Source: Promethearchaeum sp. (GTDB lineage: Archaea > Asgardarchaeota > Lokiarchaeia > Sigyniarchaeales > Promethearchaeaceae). Taken from it: DNA of 40,417 nt. The position numbers and the translations under genes are program-made. The notes beneath the pieces were generated by a model, which was not told where the DNA came from, made no database searches, and saw only the letters and a program-made list of their open reading frames with translations. Numbering within the stretch: the stretch's first letter is position 1; each line of letters begins with the position of its first letter. Location: assembly GCA_030612265.1 (NCBI GenBank), contig JAUWOE010000006.1, positions 1 to 40,417 of the forward strand, read 5' to 3'. This document shows, piece after piece, positions 33,301-40,417 of this stretch.

Positions 33301-36300
33301 GTGGGACTATTACTACCTCTATGGTGGTGATTTAGCTTATGATATTGAGGGAGTTTCAAACGAAAGAGACAGTGAACTAGGTTCTCGAGAACCACCAACA
33401 TTTGATGACCTTCTATTAAGTTTTGATACGGAAATTAGAAAAAACATTTCAGAGTCTGCTAATTGGATACCTTCAATGATTATTTCAGAAACTGTAAACT
33501 TAACATTCCATCTTCCAGATAACATTGGAGAATGGACAATTAGAGTAGTTGGAAATGGAATAAATGAAGGAGGTTCTGTATTTTGGGGTAATGTTGAAAC
33601 TTTACAGATAAAAACATTTTTACCATTTTTTATCGAATTTGATATACCACAACCTGTAATTCAAGATGATATTTTAACGATAAAGGGATATGTATATAAT
33701 TATATTGGTCAAGATGTCTATGCCACAATTGCAATTAATGCCACTGGTTCCACTGTACTTAACCGTGAAGTTCAAGAACTATTTATCCCTAACGGATTTG
33801 TTTCAGAGGTCGAATTCTCGGTGTATTGTAGTGAGCCTTTTATGCAAGATATTATATTACTCGCTGCCACTAACGTTTCTGGAACTCTTTATTCTGATGC
33901 TAAACAACTCTCCATTTATATTGAACCCAATGGAATTGAAATCAGAAATAGAACAGTTGGTTTTTTAAATGCATCTGATGTTTCCACTTCTTTGAATTAT
34001 ACATTGGATCCGATGGCAATATACCATAAAGAAACGCTAGCGATTTATAGTGATCTTATGGATATCTCAATAGAAAGCTGGTCTTCATTAATTGGGTATC
34101 CCTATGGTTGCATTGAACAGACAATTTCAAAATTACTTCCAACAGCTTTAATATATAAATATCTTTTAGAGACAGATCAGCTAACGGATGACTTTGAAAG
34201 AGAGATAAATTCTATGATTTTAAGTGGTATAAATAGAGTATATGGATTTCAACACTCTGATGGCGGATGGGGTTGGTGGGATGATGATGAATCTAAAGTT
34301 TTAATGACATCAATCGTTTTATATGCTTTAAATCAGATTAATGAAGCAGGTTTTAGGATTAACAGTAATGTATTAGATAATGGATTAAATTATTTGCTTG
34401 ATCAACAAGATGTTAGTGGAAGCTGGGAATTTCAATATTATTCTGCCAATGAATTCGAATCCACGGCTTTTACACTAAGAGCTTTACTTTCTTCATCAGA
34501 AATAACTACGGCAATGCATACTTCAATTAACTTAGCCATAAATAGATTAGAAACAATATGGGAATCTCCGAATAATAGAAGTTCTTATGGTGCAGCTTTG
34601 TTATACATTGCTACAGCTGGTACTGATTATGAAAATTCTACTTTTAATGATGATTTAATAGATTTTTTGAAAAACAACTATGTAGTTTTGTTAGATACAA
34701 TTTACTGGGATAGCCCTCAAGAGGATTATTGGTACTGGAGAAATTTAGGTAATAATATCGAAATTACATCTTACGCAGCATGGGCACTTTCCTTAGACGA
34801 TTTCTCACTAAACTATCCACTCATAAAGAAAGCAGTTAAATTTATAATTGAAAAACGCAATAGATGGGGTTGGATGACTACTGCCGATACATCCGCAGCA
34901 ATAAGTAGTTTAACTGCCATAAATAATCTAACCAGTTCATTAGAAATTGTTGATTTTGAAGGAAACTCCAAAATTAATGTTAATAATGCAGAGAACCCCC
35001 AATTTGATATTAATTTAACTGAAACAAGCCATCACCCAAATGAGATTCAATTGAGTCTTTCAGATTTTATTAATTATGGGTCCAATTCAGTAAATATTTC
35101 GCTAAATGGAACCGGACAGATCTCTTATATACTAACCTCGGTTCAAATTTTGAGATCGAATCCAGTAGTTGAAATTCCTGAAATAATTGAAGTAAAAACA
35201 AGTGAAAACTTCTATCTACTAGTTAATTTCACAGAAATTGATCCAAGAATGCCTTTGATTGATACAACAGCTTCAATTGTTGGTATTCCCGAAAATATGA
35301 CTGATCCCAGTGGTGTATACACTTTGAACGCACCTATTATAGTTGATGGTAATCAACTTCCATTTGCTCTGCAAGCACCAGATAAAGAAGGTACATATAC
35401 TATTGAAGGAATATCCGTATCTGGGTTTATAGAATTCTTAAATCCGATAGATAATTCAACTTCGCGTCAGCTTTTCCATAAAACTCTTGGTCCCATTACT
35501 GTAATTGTTAGCGAAAATTCAGTTCCAAGCTCTTCAAATATTTACGAAGGATATTCAGCTTATTTATTAACAGAATCATATGAGTTAATGAAAACAGCAA
35601 TTGAAAGTAGTGAAGCTTATGATATTTTGATTTCAAAACAAATTTCAAAATACACTAATTTAATTCCTGGAGATATTTTAACAGTATCAATTAATATAGC
35701 CAATAATGAAGATATTTTACAATTCTATGCACTTGATGATGATATACCCGCAGGAACAGTATTTTTGGAAGATTCAATTGAAATATCGGGATTTACTGAT
35801 GATTCCGAAGTAACCTTTGATATGACAACTTCTGGTATTCATTTCTTCTTTCCAACTATTCCATCTGGTATATTTGAGATAAAATATCAAATACAAGTTG
35901 ATAGCATTAAAAATTCAAATCCAGGAAAATGCACTTTATGGGGGATGTATGATGATTTAGAAATTTCCACAAACACTCAGATTTTAGAGAATATCCCTCG
36001 CAAATTCTATATTAACCATTCTTTATACTTGGATCACATTTTACCGGTAATTTCTAAAATAGATACAAGTCAAAATCTTGATTCTGATGAAATCCAAGTC
36101 AAAATTGATATAAATGCAGTTGATAATAATCAAATACAAAAGATTCGTGTTGTATTCTCTCAATCGTCTGGATGGCGCGCTATAACCTACTATTCAAAAG
36201 AAAATATTGAAAAATTTACTATATTGCTTACTGATCTTGAAAATGTGGATTCTACTATTGGATATTATATAGAGATTGTTGATATTTACGGAAATATAAT

Positions 36301-36541
36301 AACCAGTAATGTGTTATCGATCAAAGTTTACTCAACATTAGTTCCATATCTTGTTATTTGTCTTTTAATCGGGATATCAATTGGTCTGGCAGGCATAGTT
36401 TCATTAAAATATAAGAAAAAAATGGAAAAACAGCAAGATCTTGGAGAAGAACTAGACACTGATGAGTTAAAAAAACAGCAAAAAATTACCTTTCTTGAAA
36501 ATTCCGATGAAGAAATGAAAGAACATAAAGATAAATTATAA
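30395..36541 (+). CDS. alpha-2-macroglobulin-like surface protein with thioester motif
   Basis: The protein has 2048 residues. A signal sequence covers about 10-30 (GLLLIILSLQLISLSISVLG). Several macroglobulin-type beta domains follow (for example DKTIYNPGETIHLRSLVLE and DKEIYEPGDDITLTITPEK). The thioester GCIEQ lies at 1238-1242 in a helical domain. A later part with FYALDDDIPAGTVFLEDS looks like the bacterial MG10 type. One membrane helix (YLVICLLIGISIGLAGIV, about 1985-2002) precedes a 45-residue charged cytoplasmic tail. A2M proteins trap proteases or label surfaces through the Cys-Gln thioester. This would face the cell exterior. The bait region and target are unknown. Confidence 0.9.
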   Translation: MKLTKKKEYAGLLLIILSLQLISLSISVLGISNSNSTIGTSESFSNPENNEESHSSPFHFPIDRSSPLMTEEDLNSEKLNETAPKSSYYYDFKDYAVTINLDKSAVSIGEQIKIELTVLMNLTAVNNEYISIQVYNGFYRNYNYWYDNYYEVSSPIYETQVYTDSNGQASLTFSDTSDEGLYTIYASANNYQTYKEFTVGNTGIFCKGPLYYNDDQEYRAAVQLVDLTDFSSLPFANFSYTFSYYNYDVASWTDFTTNQIQVDANGYGVIDSVIPQQEDDYYSYYSTLKLTIQLVENNTKFTTFIYKSWNYYYYSLWNGEQKTNQDPIQYIVSTDKTIYNPGETIHLRSLVLEYSFMEESRIALMNYPVNLTIINPSELAFFWTSVSTDNNGVLKFDIPLDNDCELGIYGVEFDISGNQYRYNIKVEHYVKPVFRVSINTNGKDYYPKDDSIFASKTVFEGTVVVFYYFGQPVVDASVELTIKDYSGENKLQISGKTNGEGQFYFSINLDSIKDLDYSFSAQADVIDIYGREALTSRHFSRFEEIYAYGYLSNWAPKPSESLEYYFNVYQFLASPDDYGWWNYDFNPLVNVSTKIEIYGVHEYPIIFTTITNKDLLQTYFQSTNIYGGGKLEFNLPFNDISSYHFFEISITITLNDGRETESSTYFRYKKYSLDIDIQTESLNKGEDFKFSATYKDTLSGADQTGEGRIYIYQSDHQLLGQASIVITGTEDFEVPISNYSPDGTYYIYSYVYSRSNPFFGGFYYNWAHETFEVGTSNSISITSNRSTSENKYSIDVSLGDIVEISGTTDVPTNLPVYLEIYKRGLVSSVPMSVDGEGEFSYLLPIIGEYGPDFTLMVYTISESGKLYEDILIFHIQYDSGFTLTTDKEIYEPGDDITLTITPEKNTSTLLSISFIDSSVLDVEPEDDSELAYFKMHSYGAYISSSSSWGSGFDAESYWWIDYDYNTGGMWDYYYLYGGDLAYDIEGVSNERDSELGSREPPTFDDLLLSFDTEIRKNISESANWIPSMIISETVNLTFHLPDNIGEWTIRVVGNGINEGGSVFWGNVETLQIKTFLPFFIEFDIPQPVIQDDILTIKGYVYNYIGQDVYATIAINATGSTVLNREVQELFIPNGFVSEVEFSVYCSEPFMQDIILLAATNVSGTLYSDAKQLSIYIEPNGIEIRNRTVGFLNASDVSTSLNYTLDPMAIYHKETLAIYSDLMDISIESWSSLIGYPYGCIEQTISKLLPTALIYKYLLETDQLTDDFEREINSMILSGINRVYGFQHSDGGWGWWDDDESKVLMTSIVLYALNQINEAGFRINSNVLDNGLNYLLDQQDVSGSWEFQYYSANEFESTAFTLRALLSSSEITTAMHTSINLAINRLETIWESPNNRSSYGAALLYIATAGTDYENSTFNDDLIDFLKNNYVVLLDTIYWDSPQEDYWYWRNLGNNIEITSYAAWALSLDDFSLNYPLIKKAVKFIIEKRNRWGWMTTADTSAAISSLTAINNLTSSLEIVDFEGNSKINVNNAENPQFDINLTETSHHPNEIQLSLSDFINYGSNSVNISLNGTGQISYILTSVQILRSNPVVEIPEIIEVKTSENFYLLVNFTEIDPRMPLIDTTASIVGIPENMTDPSGVYTLNAPIIVDGNQLPFALQAPDKEGTYTIEGISVSGFIEFLNPIDNSTSRQLFHKTLGPITVIVSENSVPSSSNIYEGYSAYLLTESYELMKTAIESSEAYDILISKQISKYTNLIPGDILTVSINIANNEDILQFYALDDDIPAGTVFLEDSIEISGFTDDSEVTFDMTTSGIHFFFPTIPSGIFEIKYQIQVDSIKNSNPGKCTLWGMYDDLEISTNTQILENIPRKFYINHSLYLDHILPVISKIDTSQNLDSDEIQVKIDINAVDNNQIQKIRVVFSQSSGWRAITYYSKENIEKFTILLTDLENVDSTIGYYIEIVDIYGNIITSNVLSIKVYSTLVPYLVICLLIGISIGLAGIVSLKYKKKMEKQQDLGEELDTDELKKQQKITFLENSDEEMKEHKDKL

Positions 36542-36599
36542 TTTCTCATTTCTTCTTTTTTTAATTATTTTTAAAATTTACAATTCTTTTAAATCTATT

Positions 36600-36983
36600 A
36601 TGGATCTTCGAGAAAAATTAATTCGACAATTTTGGGCATATTTGGATAAACAAAAATTTGAATCCGTACGGTCTTTATTACATGAAGAATTTGAACTTAT
36701 TTGGGAAACCACAGAAGAGATTTTTCCATCTCGTGATGCATTAATTAACGTAAATCGTGATTATCCCGGAAATTGGCACACCATTCCTCAAAGAATTGAA
36801 TTATTTGATAAAGGCGCAGTAAGTGTCGTATTAGTCTATTCTGATGACATTCAAGAACGATTTTATGCGACATCTTTTTATAAATTTAAGGATAATCTCA
36901 TTTGTAAAATTACTGAATATTGGGCTACAATTGAAATAGCTCCTGAATGGCGTAAGAAGTACTCGATTTCAAAAAATAGGTGA
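36600..36983 (+). CDS. NTF2/SnoaL-like protein
   Basis: A 127-residue NTF2-fold protein: LIRQFWAYLDKQKFESVRSLLHEEFELIW, FPSRDALINVNRDYPG, and strands such as GAVSVVLVYSD and FYATSFYKFKDNLICKITEYW. These cone-shaped proteins bind or transform small molecules, but no catalytic acid is clear. It is 58 nt after the A2M gene on the same strand. It shares the family, but not close sequence, with the protein at 9124. Confidence 0.72.
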   Translation: MDLREKLIRQFWAYLDKQKFESVRSLLHEEFELIWETTEEIFPSRDALINVNRDYPGNWHTIPQRIELFDKGAVSVVLVYSDDIQERFYATSFYKFKDNLICKITEYWATIEIAPEWRKKYSISKNR

Positions 36984-37018
36984 TTTTGTTGTTCTATAGA
37001 TTATTGCTAAAAAATATA

Positions 37019-37507
37019 TTAGTCGTTAAATTCATTTGCACCACATATTGAACAGAATTTTGCATCATTTGGCATTTCTCCACCACAATATCTGCAAAAC
37101 TTGGTTTGATGACTTATTTTTTGTGGTTGTGGAGATGGAGGTGTTTGAGTCTGAGCATATTGTGGTTGTCCATATTTTTGTTGCTCATATCGGGTTTGTC
37201 CTTGTTGAGGGTGTCCATATTGGACTGCATTTATTTGAGGTCCTGAAGATCCATATATTCCCCCTTGTTCTCCAACTGGATTTTCTGCCCGGGCAATTAT
37301 ATAAATAATTAATCCACAACATCCGAAAAAGAAAATTAAAATAAGCCAAAGAACCGGTTCCATGTTTCTTTGTTTGGCATCTTTATACACCCAAACCATA
37401 ACCAAAAGGTATATTATCAGGATGATGATTAGTATGCCCATAAAATTAAATGTTAGGCTAGGTCCACTATTATATTCTACTGTTTCATAACCCATTTTTT
37501 TCATCAT
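37019..37507 (-). CDS. membrane protein with Gln/Pro-rich linker and C-terminal zinc ribbon
   Basis: The 162-residue protein has two membrane helices (FMGILIIILIIYLLVMVWVY, and LWLILIFFFGCCGLIIYIIA) around KDAKQRNMEP, a PLDNase/phospholipase-D-nuclease-like small-membrane layout. Next is a Gly/Gln/Tyr/Pro-rich linker of about 55 residues. The end is a zinc ribbon, FCRYCGGEMPNDAKFCSICG (CX2C-X10-CX2C). Function unknown; similar tail ribbons are frequent in archaeal membrane proteins. Confidence 0.7.
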   Translation of the reverse strand: MMKKMGYETVEYNSGPSLTFNFMGILIIILIIYLLVMVWVYKDAKQRNMEPVLWLILIFFFGCCGLIIYIIARAENPVGEQGGIYGSSGPQINAVQYGHPQQGQTRYEQQKYGQPQYAQTQTPPSPQPQKISHQTKFCRYCGGEMPNDAKFCSICGANEFND

Positions 37508-37616
37508 TCATTATTTACTATTTATTAATAAATTAAGAATACTAATTATTATATCTATTGGTCTTTTAAAGTATTGAGAATTATACCATATATAATCTTG
37601 TCATTGTTGATATATA

Positions 37617-38198
37617 TTGAAGGAAGAGAAGAAAGAGAAAATTCGGATACTTTTGGCTGATATTTATAAAGGTTTTAAAGCAATAGCTCCGATGTTATTA
37701 AGTCATCATCCTCCTTGTGAAACGTATAAAAACCACACAATCAATATTGGTAGATTAAAGTTATGCATTGGATGCTTTCTTGGGTATCCTTCAGCTGTTT
37801 TATCCTTATTATTAACGAAAATACTATATGATAATAATCCTTTTAATTTAATTCCAATTTTAATCATCGGAATTATATTATCCCTCGCACAATTTTTAAG
37901 CCTAACTTCACTAACTGAAAAAAAATCAATAAAAATTATACAAAAAATCTTCATTGGAACAGGAAGTGGTTTTATTGTCATTTTTATATATCAAACCATA
38001 AACATTTCAAATGTAGTTAAATTCATTGTGATTTTTTGCTTTCTTTTCATATATATAATACCTATAGGATATTTACACTATCGAACTTCTGTTAGAACTT
38101 GTGAAAATTGCAAAATTAAAGACATACCTGGAAAATGTCCTGAGGATTTCAGTTTTGATGACAATCCAGCAGTTAAAATTGGTCCTAATAGATCTTAA
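37617..38198 (+). CDS. DUF2085-like membrane protein
   Basis: The 193-residue frame has LSHHPPCETYKNHTI, then LKLCIGCFLGYPSAV, the His-Pro-Cys and CxxCxG pattern of DUF2085 membrane proteins. Four hydrophobic helices and a late CENCKIKDIPGKCPED cysteine group follow. The role is unknown; the cysteines suggest metal or redox binding. The start is uncertain: TTG 37617 gives MKEEKKEKIR; ATG 37692 would cut just ahead of the conserved His. Confidence 0.65.
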   Translation: MKEEKKEKIRILLADIYKGFKAIAPMLLSHHPPCETYKNHTINIGRLKLCIGCFLGYPSAVLSLLLTKILYDNNPFNLIPILIIGIILSLAQFLSLTSLTEKKSIKIIQKIFIGTGSGFIVIFIYQTINISNVVKFIVIFCFLFIYIIPIGYLHYRTSVRTCENCKIKDIPGKCPEDFSFDDNPAVKIGPNRS

Positions 38199-38302
38199 CC
38201 GATCTTGATATTATTTAGAGATAACTAAATTAGTAATTTTAATTTCTTATTTGCTGAATAAAAAAAATAATGTTTTTCTTATTTACTGAATAAAAAAAAA
38301 TA

Positions 38303-39397
38303 ATGGATTACAAAAGATATGAGATCAATAAAAATGATTTCCAAGTATTACTCAAGCACCTCTTAAAAGAGAAAATAGTAGATAAGATACTCTCTGGAGA
38401 AAAAAAGAGAACACACTTTGCAATTATACCAAAATTTGATACCGATCCTGCACAAATAGATGAATTCCCATTATCTCAATTACTAGTTTATGGATTTTCA
38501 CGTACAGATTCTGCTTCCAATACACTATTACATACAAAGGAATCTTTGAATAGTAAGATAGGTGTAGTTGGAAGAGCATGTGATGTTAGAGCTATGATTG
38601 AATTAGACAAGAAAATGCAAGTTAATCTGGAAAACTTATTCATTATTTCATTCCATGATGTTGGATACATCCCAAATAAAATTCTTTCAAGATATTTCAA
38701 GAAAAACAATATTAATGAAGCCGATATTGTCCACGAATGGTTAACTCCTTCTGAATTAATCTTAAAATTTAAAAATGGAAAAATTCAAAAAATTCCTTTA
38801 GGGGAAGATGTACAAATCGCGGTTAACTGCACCCGTTGCATACAAAAAAGCCATCCATTAGCAGATTTTCTCATTGGAACTTACACTATATTTGAAAAAT
38901 CAGAAGATTACATTCTTACTGCTCAAAGTGCTCGCGCTAAAAATTTGATTGATAAACTCAACTGGCAAGACAAACTTATTGACGAAAATCAAAATAAGCA
39001 ATATGAAAAAGAAGCAGAGGATATAATTTTAAATTGCGTTGCCAAAAGAGAAAAAGAACTTTCGGAATTTTTATCAAATGAAGATCGATTTAATCTATTT
39101 ATAAAATGTACAGGTTGTGGAATGTGCGTAAAAGCATGCCCAGTTTGTTTTTGCACTGTATGTAATTTATTGGAACAAGTAAAGGCAAAAACTATGGACA
39201 AAGTCTCATTTGTAATGACTAGGTTTTGTCATATCGGTGACATTTGTGTGGAATGCGGACGATGTGAAAGTAATTGCCCGGTAAACCTACCTTTGACATT
39301 AGTATTTCAATCTCTCCGTGATAAATTCAAAAAAGAACGTGGTTATGAATCTGGGGTAAGTAAGAAACAGAAAATTCTTCATTTAGATGTAAAATGA
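38303..39397 (+). CDS. FrhB/FdhB-like (coenzyme F420 dehydrogenase beta) iron-sulfur protein
   Basis: This 364-residue protein has GVVGRACDVRAMIELDKK and a NCTRCIQKSHPLADF motif, both typical of FrhB/FdhB proteins that bind FAD, F420 or NAD(P) and 4Fe-4S. Two more clusters are visible: CTGCGMCVKACPVCFCTVC (about 271-289) and CVECGRCESNCP (about 315-326). The latter resembles HdrC. It may pass electrons between F420 or ferredoxin and the Hdr complex. It is a single gene 15 kb from the Hdr operon, so pairing is an inference. Confidence 0.8.
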   Translation: MDYKRYEINKNDFQVLLKHLLKEKIVDKILSGEKKRTHFAIIPKFDTDPAQIDEFPLSQLLVYGFSRTDSASNTLLHTKESLNSKIGVVGRACDVRAMIELDKKMQVNLENLFIISFHDVGYIPNKILSRYFKKNNINEADIVHEWLTPSELILKFKNGKIQKIPLGEDVQIAVNCTRCIQKSHPLADFLIGTYTIFEKSEDYILTAQSARAKNLIDKLNWQDKLIDENQNKQYEKEAEDIILNCVAKREKELSEFLSNEDRFNLFIKCTGCGMCVKACPVCFCTVCNLLEQVKAKTMDKVSFVMTRFCHIGDICVECGRCESNCPVNLPLTLVFQSLRDKFKKERGYESGVSKKQKILHLDVK

Positions 39398-39428
39398 AAG
39401 AAAATTTTTTTATCTACTTTTTGGTATT

Positions 39429-40417
39429 TTATTCTAATTTTTTAAATAGCTCTATTGAATAGTCTAATGCTATGTCTACTTTATTTTTAATATTTTCAAT
39501 TGTTGGGGCAATTTTAATATCAGGGGTAATGCCAATTCCCTCAAATGGTGCACCATCAGGAAAATAAGCCCTTTTTGTCCCTATACAAATTGTTATATCT
39601 TCATCTATAGAAAACATGTAAGGTTGTCCAGTGCTTCCTTGAGTTGTTTGGCCAATTATCGTGGCTCGCTTATTATCTTTAAATGGAATTACAAAATCTT
39701 CAGCTGCAGATCCCGTATCCTTATCAATCAAAATACATAATTTGCCTCGATAAGCATTTTCTTTCGCTGGAATTTTCCTTGGATACCACATAAAATTGGA
39801 TTTGTGGAAAATTGAAAAGAAATCGACTTTTTCTTCAAAGCTTTGGTCCATTTGAGCGGATTTTTTAAAATAATCATAATAGAATTGGAATAAACTTAGT
39901 GTTATATTGGTAGATTCCGCCCAAAATCTATAGGGTCGATTCATTAGTTTAGATATAAGAATTTCTGGAGTTGATCCTCCTGTATTCCCACGAACATCTA
40001 TTATTATCATCTTGGCTTTAGAAAATTCGTTTATATATTCTAAAGCCTTATCTTGAAAATTATTTTGTCCAAAATTAGGAATTTTTATGTAAGCAATCTC
40101 ATTCTCGTTAATCCAATAACCCATTGTCGATACATTTTGATTTTCAAGAAGTGAGATCGAATATTCATTTTGATTAATTTCAATATGTTTATCATTATTA
40201 TTTAGCTCCAACTTAAATCTTTGAGGAAATAAATAAAAACGATCCTTAAATTTATTTTTTTTGCCATTTTCACTTGAAGCGTTAATGAATTTCTTTTTTT
40301 GTTCGTAAAATAAATAGAAATCCTCATTGTCGATTTTAGTAATTACATCTCCCGGGTGAATTTCATCAATTATAGATTTAGTAATTACCCATTTATCCTC
40401 AATTGGTATGAATTTGA
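39429..40417 (-). CDS. S41-family (C-terminal processing) serine protease, partial
   Basis: The open frame continues past the window end (40417), so the N-terminus is missing. The visible part begins with a PDZ-like strand, EIHPGDVITKIDNEDF (about 40310-40370). The peptidase domain follows: IAYIKIPNFG, MIIIDVRGNTGGS, and LIDKDTGSAAEDFVIPFK with the catalytic Ser in GSAAED. S41 proteases cleave proteins from the C-terminus. The catalytic Lys would be in the region after this Ser (PFKDNKRAT). It is divergent from nothing visible and probably extracytoplasmic or cytoplasmic; the signal is outside the window. Confidence 0.88.
   Translation of the reverse strand, partial: KFIPIEDKWVITKSIIDEIHPGDVITKIDNEDFYLFYEQKKKFINASSENGKKNKFKDRFYLFPQRFKLELNNNDKHIEINQNEYSISLLENQNVSTMGYWINENEIAYIKIPNFGQNNFQDKALEYINEFSKAKMIIIDVRGNTGGSTPEILISKLMNRPYRFWAESTNITLSLFQFYYDYFKKSAQMDQSFEEKVDFFSIFHKSNFMWYPRKIPAKENAYRGKLCILIDKDTGSAAEDFVIPFKDNKRATIIGQTTQGSTGQPYMFSIDEDITICIGTKRAYFPDGAPFEGIGITPDIKIAPTIENIKNKVDIALDYSIELFKKLE

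Noticed and set aside
33192-33401. Small frames on either strand within the A2M gene
   Set aside because: They lie wholly inside the 2048-codon gene, start at random and have no motif.

Overview
The window looks like chromosomal DNA from an Asgard archaeon, probably Lokiarchaeia-like. Three things point there: a compact eukaryote-like ubiquitin pathway (ubiquitin-like protein, E1, E2, JAMM protease and a RING-like protein in one cluster), methanogen-type HdrABC/MvhD electron-transfer genes, and an archaeal-type selenocysteine tRNA. The DNA is AT-rich with short intergenic gaps. The lineage is inferred from gene content; no marker phylogeny was possible.

Region 1 (about 1-9012) is an accessory region ending at tRNA-Sec (minus strand, 8920-9012). 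The last ~20-24 nt of that tRNA gene recur as direct repeats at 5059 and 3951 (exact over 24 and 20 nt), at 6686 and 2893 (degenerate) and perhaps at 1619. Each interval between copies holds one or a few unrelated genes: MazEF-like and VapBC toxin-antitoxin pairs; a nucleotidyltransferase pair broken by an in-frame TGA plus a frameshifted small membrane gene; an iron-sulfur flavoprotein; an unknown SAP-like protein; an RNA m5C methyltransferase; and a TetR/CruF-like pair with a tiny basic protein. This looks like serial insertion of small gene cassettes at a tRNA 3' end. No integrase is visible.

Region 2 (9124-14033) has an NTF2-like protein, a CPBP membrane protease, an aldo/keto reductase, a four-cluster polyferredoxin and a TPR-HdrB fusion. 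Region 3 (14242-19754) is the ubiquitin cluster on the minus strand: ubiquitin-like, E1, E2, JAMM, then a six-helix membrane protein with a C-terminal RING-like zinc domain. Diverging from it is a long charged coiled-coil protein whose two ends carry KTPx[I/V]xx heptads. The same heptads occur in the N-terminal tail of the ubiquitin-like protein, which itself ends in TAGI rather than a standard GG.

Region 4 (20046-26764) is a co-directional redox operon: HdrC, HdrA, MvhD, an unknown protein, a tungsten aldehyde:ferredoxin oxidoreductase and a multi-cluster ferredoxin. Together with the TPR-HdrB and polyferredoxin it could form a flavin-bifurcating heterodisulfide reductase-like system coupled to aldehyde oxidation. 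Region 5 (26848-40417) holds a divergent DegT-like PLP enzyme, a HIT hydrolase, a mostly non-coding stretch with a frameshifted small membrane gene, a winged-helix membrane regulator beside a 2048-residue alpha-2-macroglobulin-like surface protein, small membrane and NTF2 proteins, an FrhB/FdhB-like iron-sulfur protein, and an S41 protease that runs off the window end.
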